From: Flavobacteriales bacterium
GTDB lineage: Bacteria > Bacteroidota > Bacteroidia > Flavobacteriales > UBA1820
Length of the DNA stretch: 61,501 nucleotides
Assembly (NCBI GenBank): GCA_017620815.1
Contig: JAGAUI010000021.1
Span: 1 to 61,501 of the forward strand
Direction of reading: 5' to 3'
Part shown: positions 18,292-27,888 of the stretch, piece by piece
Layout: every line of letters begins with the position of its first letter
Numbering within the stretch: position 1 is the first letter of the stretch
Notes under the pieces: generated by a model
Databases searched by the model: none
Seen by the model: only the letters and a program-made list of their open reading frames with translations
Told to the model about the DNA's origin: nothing
Translations under genes and position numbers: made by a program

Positions 18292-18322
18292 AAAAAAGTC
18301 GTGCCTATGGCACGACTTTTTT
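18292..18322. terminator. Bidirectional intrinsic terminator, efp / uvrA
   Basis: Arms 18292-18305 and 18309-18322 are perfectly complementary (AAAAAAGTCGTGCC), with loop tat. The A-run and T-run on the two sides give a U-tract in either direction. It ends the lipid A-efp operon and probably backs up uvrA from the other side. Confidence 0.92.
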
Positions 18323-18327
18323 TATGG

Positions 18328-18356
18328 AATCCGCCCAGCCTACGGCTGGGCGGATT
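18328..18356. repeat. Second hairpin with tac loop between efp and uvrA
   Basis: Arms 18328-18340 and 18344-18356 (core CCGCCCAGCC) are perfect with loop tac. No U-tract follows on either side. It resembles the hairpin at 2997-3043 in form, with a GC-rich stem, loop tac and no U-tract, but has different stem bases. Confidence 0.7.
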
Positions 18357-18370
18357 TATTGCCATCGTCT

Positions 18371-21199
18371 TTATCTTTTTAATTCTTCTGCCAGAAAAGC
18401 AGCAGTATAACCTTCGTTCTTTTCCACCACCTGTGTAGGAGTACCTTCGGCAACTATATAACCACCTTCGCCACCACCTTCTGGCCCCATATCTATTATA
18501 TAGTCAGCTAGCTTTATAACGTCCATATTATGTTCTATTATAAGAACGGTATTACCTCTGTCCACCAGACGCTGGAGTATCCCCATAAGCACTCTTATAT
18601 CCTCAAAGTGCAATCCTGTGGTAGGTTCGTCCAGTATATAGAATGTATTTCCTGTATCTTTTTTGGATAGTTCGGTGGCCAGTTTTACACGTTGTGCCTC
18701 CCCTCCCGATAGAGTTGTACTGCTCTGTCCCAATGTAAGATATCCCAATCCTACGTCTTGAAGGGTCTTGATTTTACGATATATGGTAGGTATAGCCTCA
18801 AAAAAAACTACAGCTTCGTCTATACTCATATCCAGCACATCTGATATCGTTTTACCGCGATATCTCACCTCCAGTGTTTCTCTATTATAACGTCTGCCTG
18901 CACATACGGGGCACACCACATGTACATCCGGCAGGAATTTCATCTCTATGACCTTAACTCCCGCTCCCTGACATTCTTCACAACGCCCTCCCTTGACATT
19001 AAAGGAGAACCTACCCGCCTTGTAGCCTCTTATCTGTGCTTCTGGCAACGAAGCATACAGCGAACGAATATCTGAAAATACACCTATGTATGTAGCAGGG
19101 TTGGAACGAGGGGTACGCCCTATGGGGGATTGGTCTATGGCTATGACTTTGTCTATATGCTCTATTCCCTTTATTTCATCATATGCCAATGGTTTTTTGA
19201 GAGCATTGAAAAAATGAGCATTGAGTATAGGATATAGCGTATCATTTATAAGCGTACTCTTTCCACTACCCGACACCCCAGTTACACATATGAGTTTGCC
19301 CAATGGAAATTCTACCGTGATATCTTTAAGGTTATTACCTTTGGCTCCTACTATAGTGAGTGTATGACCGTTTCCTTCGCGTAATTTTTCTGGGATTTCT
19401 ATACGTTTGATTCCGTTTATGTAGTCGGCTGTAAGGGTGTGAGCAGCTCTAAGTTCTTCTGGTGTACCACTCCACACTATCTGTCCTCCGCTATGTCCTG
19501 CCGCTGGGCCTATATCCACTATATGGTCGGCAGCCAACATCATATCCTTGTCATGTTCTACCACTATAACGCTATTTCCAGCATCTCGCAACCTAGATAG
19601 TGAATGTATAAGTTTCTGGTTATCACGCTGATGCAGCCCTATAGATGGTTCGTCAAGGATATAAAGTACATTGACCAGTTGTGAACCTATCTGTGTGGCG
19701 AGTCTTATACGTTGGCTCTCTCCTCCCGATAGTGTCTTGCTACCTCGCGAAAGCGAAAGATAACCTAGTCCCACATCAAGTAAGAACTGTGTACGAGTAG
19801 TTAGTTCCTTAAATATCTCTCCCGATATTTTTTTCTGCTTATCACTCATGGATTCATAGGCCTCTTTATACCATTCTGGCAGTTGGGATATAGACATATC
19901 TGCTACCTGTGTGATATCTTTTCCTGCTATATGAAAACAGCGAGCTTCTTCTTTAAGTCTGGTACCTCCACAGCTAGGGCATACAGTTTCGTTCATAAAC
20001 TCACGAGCCCATCGCGATAGGGTCTTGCTTTCTGTGTCTTCGGCTTGATTGCGGATAAACTGTACTATCCCCTCAAAGTCTATCTCATAACTACGCGTTA
20101 CACCTATCTCCTCTATGAGCATAGAAAAACTATCCTGTCCGCCATAGAGAATGACATTCATAGCTTCTTCCGGAATATCCTCTATAGGTGTATCTAGAGT
20201 AAAGTTATAACGGTGTGCTATGGCTTCTATCTGCTGGAATATCCAAGTCTTTTTATACACACCCAATGGTGCAATTCCCCCCGAACGAATGTTCTGCTTT
20301 TTATCTGGAATGACTTTGTCCATATCTATGAGCAATACTTCGCCCAATCCCGTACAAGCAGGACAAGCACCTTTGGGAGAATTAAAGGAAAAAGTATTGG
20401 GTTCTGGTAGAGGATATGATATTCCTGTGGTAGGACACATAAGAGAACGTGAAAAATAACGTACATCTCCCGTATCATTATCCTGTATCATCATAGTTCC
20501 ATCACCTCTATACATAGCGGTCTTGACGGCTTCATTTAGGCGGGTAGTATCTTTTTCTGGAGAGGCTATACGGTCCACTACTATCTCTATATCGTGAGTC
20601 TTATAACGGTCTAGACGCATACCGTGTGTTATGTCCATTATCTCTCCATCTACCCTCACTTTAAGGAATCCCATCTTGGCTATACTTTCAAATAGTTCGC
20701 GATAGTGTCCTTTGCGTGAGCGTACCACAGGAGAGAGGACTATAATCTTACCTCCAGTATAATCGCGGACTATGATATCCTGTATCTGCTCATCGGTATA
20801 GTTTATCATCTTTTCTCCTGTGGCAGGAGAATAAGCATCGGCTGCACGAGCATATAGCAAGCGTAAAAAGTCATATATTTCTGTGATAGTACCTACCGTA
20901 GAACGAGGATTTTTACCAGTAGTCTTCTGCTCTATGGATATGACAGGTGATAGTCCTTCTACTTTGTCCACATCGGGACGCTGCATACCCCCTAGAAACT
21001 GACGTGCATATGAAGAAAAAGTCTCTACATATCTTCTCTGTCCTTCGGCATATATTGTGTCAAATGCCAACGAAGACTTCCCACTACCCGATAGTCCAGT
21101 TATAACCACCAGTTTATCTCGTGGTATGGATAGAGAGACATCTTTGAGGTTATGCTCTCTGGCTCCGTATATATCTATGGTAGGGATATTTTTTTTCAT
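18371..21199 (-). CDS. uvrA: Excinuclease ABC subunit A
   Basis: UvrA is the damage-recognition ATPase of nucleotide excision repair. The 942 residues contain two ABC modules: Walker [10 protein letters not shown] near 34-42 and GVSGSGKST in the second half, and two signature motifs ([16 protein letters not shown]). The C-terminal zinc module is intact (CEECQGAG then CPVCAGRR). The first zinc module keeps CPAC on one side, but its other knuckle reads CPTTG instead of CxxC, so one Cys is missing. I believe this variant also occurs in other Bacteroidota. It is the last gene of a minus-strand run and lies 21 nt after glgX. Confidence 0.97.
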   Translation of the reverse strand: MKKNIPTIDIYGAREHNLKDVSLSIPRDKLVVITGLSGSGKSSLAFDTIYAEGQRRYVETFSSYARQFLGGMQRPDVDKVEGLSPVISIEQKTTGKNPRSTVGTITEIYDFLRLLYARAADAYSPATGEKMINYTDEQIQDIIVRDYTGGKIIVLSPVVRSRKGHYRELFESIAKMGFLKVRVDGEIMDITHGMRLDRYKTHDIEIVVDRIASPEKDTTRLNEAVKTAMYRGDGTMMIQDNDTGDVRYFSRSLMCPTTGISYPLPEPNTFSFNSPKGACPACTGLGEVLLIDMDKVIPDKKQNIRSGGIAPLGVYKKTWIFQQIEAIAHRYNFTLDTPIEDIPEEAMNVILYGGQDSFSMLIEEIGVTRSYEIDFEGIVQFIRNQAEDTESKTLSRWAREFMNETVCPSCGGTRLKEEARCFHIAGKDITQVADMSISQLPEWYKEAYESMSDKQKKISGEIFKELTTRTQFLLDVGLGYLSLSRGSKTLSGGESQRIRLATQIGSQLVNVLYILDEPSIGLHQRDNQKLIHSLSRLRDAGNSVIVVEHDKDMMLAADHIVDIGPAAGHSGGQIVWSGTPEELRAAHTLTADYINGIKRIEIPEKLREGNGHTLTIVGAKGNNLKDITVEFPLGKLICVTGVSGSGKSTLINDTLYPILNAHFFNALKKPLAYDEIKGIEHIDKVIAIDQSPIGRTPRSNPATYIGVFSDIRSLYASLPEAQIRGYKAGRFSFNVKGGRCEECQGAGVKVIEMKFLPDVHVVCPVCAGRRYNRETLEVRYRGKTISDVLDMSIDEAVVFFEAIPTIYRKIKTLQDVGLGYLTLGQSSTTLSGGEAQRVKLATELSKKDTGNTFYILDEPTTGLHFEDIRVLMGILQRLVDRGNTVLIIEHNMDVIKLADYIIDMGPEGGGEGGYIVAEGTPTQVVEKNEGYTAAFLAEELKR

Positions 21200-21220
21200 G
21201 GTTATAAGACAGGATAGGTT

Positions 21221-23341
21221 TTATTTGGTTTTCTTTTTTGAGAGGTCTGTGAGAATTACTATAGAGCGGTCTTTGGCCAGATAGTTTTTCTGGTCTATCA
21301 GATGGCTTATCTTAAAGTTTTCATCGGCACCCATGTATGTGTCTGCCACTAGATGCCACTTTCCAAATAGTGGTTTTGGCAGTTCAAAATCCAAATCCTC
21401 CCAATACATATTAAATATCACATATATGTGTTCTCCGCGTGTAGGATGAACCATTTCCATACCTAGGGTATGTGATGAAGGGCTCCAGTCTGCTCGGCTT
21501 TGATTTATACCGTGCCATAGTATATATGGTTGTTCCATATCTGCTCCTACCTTGATACGGTTTTTAAGAGCAAATAGTTGCATGGTATTGGTATATTTTA
21601 TCAATTCACATAGATAATTCAACGTATCACTATGTCTATCCACATCCTGCCAATCAAACCATGATATGGTGTTATTCTGGCAATAGGCATTGTTATTACC
21701 CTTCTGGGTGCGGCATACCTCATCACCCATATTGAGCATAGGTGTTCCCTGTGTAAAGAACATCATAGTCATAAAGTTACGCACCTGACGGCTGCGTATA
21801 GCATTTATATGAGGGTCATCACTAGGGCCTTCTTCACCATAGTTATAACTGTAATTTTCATTAAGTCCATCGCGGTTATCTTCCCCGTTTTCTTCGTTGT
21901 GTTTATGGTCATAGCTCACTAGGTCGCCCATAGTAAAACCATCGTGGCAAGATATAAAATGTATGCTCTGGTTGATGTCTTGGTTGGGATTGGAGTAGAT
22001 ATCTGGAGAACCCAATACTCGTGCAGCAAGTTTTGGCACCATACCTTCATCTCCTCTTACAAAACGACGTATGTCATCGCGGTATGCTCCATTCCATTCT
22101 GCCCAACGTGTATCCCCATTGCGTCCCGCAAAAAATCCCAACTGATAAAGTCCTGCTGCATCCCAAGCCTCGGCTATGAGTTTGGTTTCTGCCAGATGTG
22201 GGTCAACCTCTATAGAACCTACGGCAGGAGAATTGACCAGAACATTACCATCGGTACCACGGGTGAGTATAGACGCAAGGTCAAAACGGAAACCATCTAC
22301 GTGCATCTCCTGCACCCAATATCTCAATGACTGGCGTACCAGACGTCTTACTATAGGGTCTGAAACATTGATAGTATTACCACAGCCGGTATAGTTATGG
22401 AAAGCATTGTCATTGGAGCGGTCCAGCATATAGTATGTAGAAGCCTCTTGTCCTTTGAGAGATAACCATGGCCCTACCTGCCCCGATTCGGCAGTATGGT
22501 TATACACCACATCCAGTATCACCTCTATTCCTGCTCTATGGAGAGCCTTTACCATATCCTTAAATTCCCTGATGGTCTTAAGAGGGTCATCACTAGTTCC
22601 ATAACCCCAGTGTGGAGCAAAAAAACTCACTGGAGAATACCCCCAGTAGTTCCTAAGTCCCAGCGGAGCGTCCTGCGGGTCAAATGCAAAAACAGGCATC
22701 AGTTCCACTGTTGTTATCCCTATTTTTTTAAGGTATGGGATTTTATCTATCACTCCTAGGAATTTACCACGCCGTGATTCCTCCACACCAGAATTGGGAT
22801 TGGAAGTGAAACCTCCCACATGCATCTCATATATCACAGATGATGAGAGTGAATGTCCCAATGGTCTATCTCCCTCCCAGTCATAATTATCTCGCCCTAC
22901 GACCATACTTTTAAGTGCTGTAGAGGTATTGTCTATACCGTACATAGAAGCATCTCCACGTTGGTATTTGGCTCCATACAGTCCTCTTGAAAAAGGGTCT
23001 GAAAGTAGTTTACTCCCATCAAAATAAAGTCCTCGTGATGGAGCATATTCCCCATATATCTTATATCCATAGTAAAGACCTTCTCCTGCTCCATGTACCA
23101 TCACATGCCAATAATGATATGAACGGTTTTTCTCGGGGTCTAGACGTATTATTTGATAAGGAACAGCATCATCACCATGATGGAATAACCATAGTTCTAC
23201 TGCCTGTGCGTTTTTTGAATAGATAGAAAAATTTACCCCATCCCCCGTGATAGTAGCTCCCAGTGGAGCAGCACTTCCTACGCTTGTTATGTGAGGAGAA
23301 GTTTTATCGGCTGTGGATGGTTGTAATATATTTTGAGTCAT
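21221..23341 (-). CDS. glgX: Glycogen debranching enzyme (GlgX/isoamylase type, GH13)
   Basis: This enzyme hydrolyses alpha-1,6 branches in glycogen limit dextrins. The 706 residues begin with a CBM48-type domain (about 20-110, [18 protein letters not shown]), followed by the GH13 barrel. The four conserved regions are visible: [15 protein letters not shown] (nucleophile Asp), AEAWD (acid/base Glu) and [20 protein letters not shown] beta-sandwich domain closes the protein. It is a single glycogen gene here; no glgA, glgB or glgP is adjacent. It lies between lipA and uvrA on the minus strand, and the shared orientation may only reflect packing. Confidence 0.95.
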   Translation of the reverse strand: MTQNILQPSTADKTSPHITSVGSAAPLGATITGDGVNFSIYSKNAQAVELWLFHHGDDAVPYQIIRLDPEKNRSYHYWHVMVHGAGEGLYYGYKIYGEYAPSRGLYFDGSKLLSDPFSRGLYGAKYQRGDASMYGIDNTSTALKSMVVGRDNYDWEGDRPLGHSLSSSVIYEMHVGGFTSNPNSGVEESRRGKFLGVIDKIPYLKKIGITTVELMPVFAFDPQDAPLGLRNYWGYSPVSFFAPHWGYGTSDDPLKTIREFKDMVKALHRAGIEVILDVVYNHTAESGQVGPWLSLKGQEASTYYMLDRSNDNAFHNYTGCGNTINVSDPIVRRLVRQSLRYWVQEMHVDGFRFDLASILTRGTDGNVLVNSPAVGSIEVDPHLAETKLIAEAWDAAGLYQLGFFAGRNGDTRWAEWNGAYRDDIRRFVRGDEGMVPKLAARVLGSPDIYSNPNQDINQSIHFISCHDGFTMGDLVSYDHKHNEENGEDNRDGLNENYSYNYGEEGPSDDPHINAIRSRQVRNFMTMMFFTQGTPMLNMGDEVCRTQKGNNNAYCQNNTISWFDWQDVDRHSDTLNYLCELIKYTNTMQLFALKNRIKVGADMEQPYILWHGINQSRADWSPSSHTLGMEMVHPTRGEHIYVIFNMYWEDLDFELPKPLFGKWHLVADTYMGADENFKISHLIDQKNYLAKDRSIVILTDLSKKKTK

Positions 23342-23371
23342 AAAAAGATTCTTGATATGATGGCTAATGTT

Positions 23372-24253
23372 TTACACTTGTTCTTCGGCATGATATGAAG
23401 AACGTACAAGTGGTCCACTCTGTACAAAGAGGAATCCCATCTTACGGGCAAGCGTTCCATAATACGCAAATTTATCTGGATGGACATATTCCTCTACCGG
23501 CAGATGTGAGCGTGTAGGCTGGAGGTATTGACCTATGGTTATTACATCTACTCCTACCCCACGCATATCCTCCATAGTAGTGATAATCTCTTCTTCGCTT
23601 TCTCCTAGCCCCAACATTATACCAGATTTGGTGCGGCGACTACCCATCTGCTTCATAAGGCGTAGCACCTCCAGTGAACGGCGATATTTGGCCTGTACTC
23701 TCACATGAGGAGTAAGTCGTTCTACTGTCTCCATGTTATGGGATATGATATCTGGCGAAGCTTCCACTACTGTTCTGATGTCTTTTTCCACGCCCTTAAA
23801 GTCTGGGACTAGGACTTCGATAGTGGTAGATGGACATACACGGCGTATGGTGCGTATGACATCTGCCCACACAGCAGCACCACCGTCTGGAAGGTCATCT
23901 CTATCTACCGATGTTATTACAGCATGACGCAATCCCATTTCTTTTATAGAAAGAGCTACTTTTTCTCCCTCCAAAGGGTCAACAGGTAACGGACGTCCTG
24001 TTTTCACATTACAGAAACGACACGAACGCGTACATATATCTCCCAGTATCATAAATGTTGCCGTTCCTGCTCTGAAACATTCGCCTATATTTGGGCATGA
24101 ACCACTACGGCATATAGTATGCAGTCCTCTCTCCCCTAACGTCTGACTTACAGCAGCATATGACTCTCCTCCGCTCATGCGTACCTTGAGCCATTCTGGT
24201 TTTCTCAACCGTCCTGTGGACGTTCTGGATTCTTTATTTTCTTTATCTATCAT
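23372..24253 (-). CDS. lipA: Lipoyl synthase
   Basis: LipA inserts two sulfurs into octanoylated E2 and GcvH proteins by radical SAM chemistry. The auxiliary cluster cysteines are C48, C53 and C59 (CRSGSCPNIGEC), and the radical SAM motif is C74, C78 and C81 (CTRSCRFC). The C-terminal RSSY signature (GPLVRSSYHAEE) is present. The 293-residue length is standard. A -7-like element at 24273-24280 gives it a likely promoter of its own. No lipB is visible in the window. Confidence 0.97.
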   Translation of the reverse strand: MIDKENKESRTSTGRLRKPEWLKVRMSGGESYAAVSQTLGERGLHTICRSGSCPNIGECFRAGTATFMILGDICTRSCRFCNVKTGRPLPVDPLEGEKVALSIKEMGLRHAVITSVDRDDLPDGGAAVWADVIRTIRRVCPSTTIEVLVPDFKGVEKDIRTVVEASPDIISHNMETVERLTPHVRVQAKYRRSLEVLRLMKQMGSRRTKSGIMLGLGESEEEIITTMEDMRGVGVDVITIGQYLQPTRSHLPVEEYVHPDKFAYYGTLARKMGFLFVQSGPLVRSSYHAEEQV

Positions 24254-24272
24254 TATATTTATTTTGCAGTTT

Positions 24273-24280
24273 CAAATGTA
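24273..24280 (-). promoter_or_regulatory. Putative lipA -7 element
   Basis: Minus-strand TACATTTG, 20 nt before the lipA ATG and inside the 41-nt gap after the upstream gene. No clear -33 element. Confidence 0.4.
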
Positions 24281-24294
24281 TGAAAAATTATGCT

Positions 24295-25053
24295 TTAATT
24301 CCATTTCTTCCCAAAAAACATTGATATATAAAAAGCATTGTAAAGGCTATAGTTTTTGGCGGGGAATTTCATTATTTTGACATCGGTAAAATAGTAGTCT
24401 ATGACCGTTCCCACCTCTAGGGTAAGTATGTTTTTTTCTTTAATGGAATAGTCAAAATTTATAGCTGCTTTAAGATATATCCCAGGATGGAAATTACTAC
24501 GTTCCAGTCCATTAAAAAACCAAGTTCCACCCATAATAGCACTCTGCGGATATTTTTCTGGGTCATAACGGCGTTTGACTATACCTTCTTCGTCTGCCAC
24601 ATATAGATACACTGGTTTTAGCACTGCCAACGATAGTCCTCCCGCCACATAAGCATTTATCTCCACTGCTCCCATATCCACTCTACTTGCTATTTCTTTA
24701 TTAAGACCATAGCCAGCACGTAAGTTTATATGTGTATTGACCTTGCCATAACAGTAAGGTTTACTACCTAGATAAGCTCCGCTACGCACACTCACTTCCT
24801 TGGGATGGCGTATAAGAGAGAGATCTATCTCATACCCATGTTCATAAAACGCACTTCGCGTATGCTGACGCCGGAACGAAGCCTGATACCCATGTGTAAG
24901 AAAAGAAAGACCTCCGCTAGCATATTTGGTATAGATGATTTCGCGATTATCTACTCCTGCATCTATGGGGAGGAGAACATCATCATCTAGGCTCTGAGGA
25001 TAGAGAAAACAAGAGGATATCACCAGAAAGAGAGAAACACAAAAAATCTTCAT
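24295..25053 (-). CDS. Secreted, probably outer-membrane barrel-like protein of unknown function
   Basis: The 252-residue product starts with a signal peptide (MKIFCVSLFLVISSCFLYPQS, cleavage likely after about residue 20). The mature part has alternating aromatic and polar strands (GGLSFLTHGYQASFRRQH, YEIDLSLIRHPKE, VNTHINLRAGYGL, VVDYYF-type strands near the end) and ends FYISMFFGKKWN. A terminal aromatic-rich strand of this kind is usual for outer-membrane barrels. I do not recognise a named family. It lies 41 nt upstream of lipA and downstream of an ECF sigma gene in the same direction. The start codon is inside a predicted hairpin (25052-25090). Confidence 0.65.
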   Translation of the reverse strand: MKIFCVSLFLVISSCFLYPQSLDDDVLLPIDAGVDNREIIYTKYASGGLSFLTHGYQASFRRQHTRSAFYEHGYEIDLSLIRHPKEVSVRSGAYLGSKPYCYGKVNTHINLRAGYGLNKEIASRVDMGAVEINAYVAGGLSLAVLKPVYLYVADEEGIVKRRYDPEKYPQSAIMGGTWFFNGLERSNFHPGIYLKAAINFDYSIKEKNILTLEVGTVIDYYFTDVKIMKFPAKNYSLYNAFYISMFFGKKWN

Positions 25054-25090
25054 AATCGTAATTTTTAGGCAGGGTAAAAAGCACGATTAT
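25052..25090 (-). promoter_or_regulatory. Hairpin overlapping the start codon of the barrel-like gene
   Basis: In the minus-strand RNA, ATAATCGT (25083-25090) pairs perfectly with ACGATTAT (25052-25059), which includes the first two bases of the ATG at 25053. The loop is 23 nt. Such a stem could limit initiation. It is only 8 bp and AT-rich, so regulation is a guess. Confidence 0.35.
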
Positions 25091-25141
25091 AAATATATCA
25101 AAAGACAGCGGTAAATTATTATGAGTGAAAAAGATATAACT

Positions 25142-25693
25142 TTACTCTACATCTCTATAAAGCATCTTACGGGCACGCATGAGTATGACTTTGACGTTTG
25201 AAGAGGAGATGTTTAATTTTTCTGAAATTTCATTTATGGAGAGTTCTTCTATGTAGTGCAGTCTCATAACCTCACGATAACGTGGCGATAGTCGTTCCAA
25301 TGACTGCCTCACCTGTTCCAACGACTGACGCTCTATCATACGGCTTTCAGGTGTTTCATCTCCCACCATCTCATGCTCATACTCCAAATCTTCCAATATC
25401 TTTTCTGAAAAAAGAGAGAACATATGTGCATTTCTACGCATAAAATCCACATAGTTATTACGAGCTATGTACAGCAGCCACGTCTTGAAAACATACCTAT
25501 GGTCATAAGTAGATAGCTTCTCAAATGCCTTGGAAAAAGTCTCTATACATAGGTCTTCGGCGTCTTCATCACATATATTCTTGCTGGATAGAAACGTATA
25601 TACATCCACCCAATACAGCCCCAAGAGCCTCGCAAATGCCCCCTGCTCCCCCTTCAGAGCTTTTTCTATAAGATGTTTTTCATTTATTTCCAT
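25142..25693 (-). CDS. ECF-type sigma-70 family RNA polymerase sigma factor
   Basis: A 183-residue sigma factor with region 2 (about 15-80, including DAEDLCIETFSKAFEKL and FKTWLLYIARNNYVDFMRR) and region 4 (about 125-180, LSPRYREVMRLHYIEELSINEISEKLNISSSNVKVILMRAR). The frame extends upstream to 25870, but that is antisense-like sequence inside the glycosyltransferase gene. The ATG at 25693 overlaps the glycosyltransferase end by 10 nt, which suggests coupling. No anti-sigma gene is adjacent: the next gene is the secreted barrel-like protein. The regulon cannot be read here; envelope genes of the upstream operon are a fair guess. Confidence 0.92.
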   Translation of the reverse strand: MEINEKHLIEKALKGEQGAFARLLGLYWVDVYTFLSSKNICDEDAEDLCIETFSKAFEKLSTYDHRYVFKTWLLYIARNNYVDFMRRNAHMFSLFSEKILEDLEYEHEMVGDETPESRMIERQSLEQVRQSLERLSPRYREVMRLHYIEELSINEISEKLNISSSNVKVILMRARKMLYRDVE

Positions 25694-26796
25694 CTCGTAG
25701 GAATTTTTATAAACGCCACAATACGCATCAATATATATACTGGAAGTAAAATCACATCGGTTACAGGAGATATGGCAACTAGAGGATTTATATGGAGAAG
25801 TCGCGATGTAAAATAATATATCACACTCATTATCATCATTGGCATGAGTAACATGAGCCACACATACCACTTGTCATACATCATAGTCACACCCCATAGT
25901 GCCACCATCATAAACGCAAGTCTTACAGCTGGGTTAATAATCACCGCCATACGATACCACGAGGATGATATACGCCACATGGCAACACGTCTTACACTCT
26001 TTTTCCACAGTTCTTTCATACTGGCATTTTCTGCTCTCTCCATCATAGATTCTGAATCCATCACCACACATACGCTAGCCTCTCGCTTATCTTGCAATAA
26101 AAACGAAGCCTCTCCGCTAGGAACACGCATATTATTCATATATGCTCCTCCCGAAAGAAAATCACTCTTGAGGAAAGAAAAATTGGACGATTGAGCAGCA
26201 AATGGACGTCCTATCACAGCACATGTTATAGCCCACAGCCTACCAGAATACCCCACCAGCATATCCCACCAAGCACCTACACCATTTATCATTCGTGTCT
26301 TGCACAGACCTATGATATAATTTTTATTCTCACCGCCTTTCATAAGTGATGACAACCATACGTTGGAAGAAGGGCGGTCATTTACATCAACTATCACTAT
26401 ACGCTCATAACTGGCTGCCTTGACACCCATAGAAATAGAGAACTTCCTCCCCGGCCAAGGATACGGAGTATCCTCCCTCACATACACCGTCTTTATAAGC
26501 GAGGAATAATTCTTCTGCACAGTAGATAGAAAATGTGCCGTACCATCACTACTGCGGTCATCTACCACTATCACCTCATATCTAGGATGGTCCTGTGCTA
26601 TAAGAGCAGGTATGATATTACGTAGTTCTACTATATTGTTACGAGCCACCATTATTACAGAGACTGCATCTGTAGGTTTTTCACAAATAGAAGATTTCTT
26701 TTTACGACATATAACCACCAGCATAAAAATCCCCATAGCTATCATAAAGACAGCCATACTTACATATAACACATAGAAAACTATATCTACTATCAT
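25684..26796 (-). CDS. Family 2 glycosyltransferase, membrane-anchored
   Basis: The 370 residues begin with a membrane helix (about 5-30) and continue into a GT-A domain. AVSVIMVARNN and VIVVDDRSSDGT mark the nucleotide-sugar site at about 43-50 and 75-86. The metal-binding region reads IVDVNDRP near 130, where relatives usually carry a DAD-type motif, so this site is altered. Three or more hydrophobic helices close the protein (about 275-365). The architecture resembles enzymes that build lipid-linked or surface polysaccharides. It sits 1 nt after murB and runs into the ECF sigma gene, in a run of envelope genes. Donor and acceptor are unknown. Confidence 0.85.
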   Translation of the reverse strand: MIVDIVFYVLYVSMAVFMIAMGIFMLVVICRKKKSSICEKPTDAVSVIMVARNNIVELRNIIPALIAQDHPRYEVIVVDDRSSDGTAHFLSTVQKNYSSLIKTVYVREDTPYPWPGRKFSISMGVKAASYERIVIVDVNDRPSSNVWLSSLMKGGENKNYIIGLCKTRMINGVGAWWDMLVGYSGRLWAITCAVIGRPFAAQSSNFSFLKSDFLSGGAYMNNMRVPSGEASFLLQDKREASVCVVMDSESMMERAENASMKELWKKSVRRVAMWRISSSWYRMAVIINPAVRLAFMMVALWGVTMMYDKWYVWLMLLMPMMIMSVIYYFTSRLLHINPLVAISPVTDVILLPVYILMRIVAFIKIPTRWK

Positions 26797-26797
26797 A

Positions 26798-27874
26798 CTA
26801 TTTCACCTTTCCTCCCACAGCACAACGTTCCACAAATGCAGCATCTATTATATTTACTTCTGGATATATCTCTACTCCATATTTTTCTCTCACATCTCGA
26901 CATATGTCATTACACAGTTCCAATACATCTCTACCATTTCCCCCTCCATAGTGTACCAGCACCAGAGCTTGGTTATGGTGAACGCCCACGTTACCACGGC
27001 GGTATCCTTTCCATCCAGCACGGTCTATAAGGAATGCAGCAGGCACTTTCTTCCAATGATTATCATCGGCACCTTCTACATCATAGGATGGCATATCTGG
27101 AAGTATCTCTATGAGTTTTTCATATAGAGAACGAGATATGACAGGGTTCTTAAAGAAAGAGCCACTGTTACCTATCTGTGATGGTTCGGGGAGTTTGGAC
27201 TGGCGTATGCAAGTGACTACGTCGGCCACATCGGCTACCGTAGGATTTTCTATACCCCTTTTTTCCAATTCTGTTTTTATATTCCCATAGTCCAGACGCA
27301 AGCTATATCCTTCAGCACTATGCAAACGGAAAAGAACAGATGTTATCACATAACGACCTCTCGCTTCGTTCTTAAATATACTCTCGCGGTATGCAAAACG
27401 GCATTCTCCAGCCATAAAAGTACTTTTCTTCCCAGTGCAGATGTCTATCACATCTACACTTTCTATCACATCACGAGCTTCAACTCCATAAGCACCTATG
27501 TTCTGCACTGGTGACGAACCAACTCTTCCGGGGATATATGCCAAATTTTCCATGCCAGCATATCCATTTTCTATGCTCCACATCACCGTCTTGTGCCAAT
27601 CCTCTCCTGCTGCAACCCTCACTAGTGTATCACTCCCATCACTCCCCTCTACCGTTATCCCGCGAGTATCCATATGAAGTACTACAGCATGAATATCCTC
27701 CACTATAAGCATATTACTACCTCCCGATAGCACTAGCAGTGGCAGGTTAAGTTCACTGGATAATTCTATGGCTTTCATTACATCATCATCACTAGCAGCT
27801 TTTATGTAATAGTCTGCTACAGCACTCATTCCAAATGTGTTGAGCCCATATAAATTTTTGTTTCTCTCTATCAT
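26798..27874 (-). CDS. murB: UDP-N-acetylmuramate dehydrogenase
   Basis: MurB reduces UDP-GlcNAc-enolpyruvate to UDP-MurNAc with FAD and NADPH in peptidoglycan synthesis. The 358 residues match type I MurB. The FAD site is seen in LPLLVLSGGSNMLI (about 44-57) and IPGRVGSSPVQNIGAYGVE (about 109-127). The substrate site is YRESIFK, the catalytic Ser is in GNSGSFFKNP, and the C-terminal Glu is in YPEVNII. It lies 14 nt after sdaA and 1 nt before the glycosyltransferase stop-start junction, in the minus-strand envelope run. Confidence 0.97.
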   Translation of the reverse strand: MIERNKNLYGLNTFGMSAVADYYIKAASDDDVMKAIELSSELNLPLLVLSGGSNMLIVEDIHAVVLHMDTRGITVEGSDGSDTLVRVAAGEDWHKTVMWSIENGYAGMENLAYIPGRVGSSPVQNIGAYGVEARDVIESVDVIDICTGKKSTFMAGECRFAYRESIFKNEARGRYVITSVLFRLHSAEGYSLRLDYGNIKTELEKRGIENPTVADVADVVTCIRQSKLPEPSQIGNSGSFFKNPVISRSLYEKLIEILPDMPSYDVEGADDNHWKKVPAAFLIDRAGWKGYRRGNVGVHHNQALVLVHYGGGNGRDVLELCNDICRDVREKYGVEIYPEVNIIDAAFVERCAVGGKVK

Positions 27875-27888
27875 ATCTTCACCTTCTT

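Noticed and set aside
25694-25870. N-terminal extension of the ECF sigma factor
   Set aside because: It lies within the glycosyltransferase gene on the same strand but another frame, is Cys- and Ser-rich and does not resemble sigma region 1 or 2.
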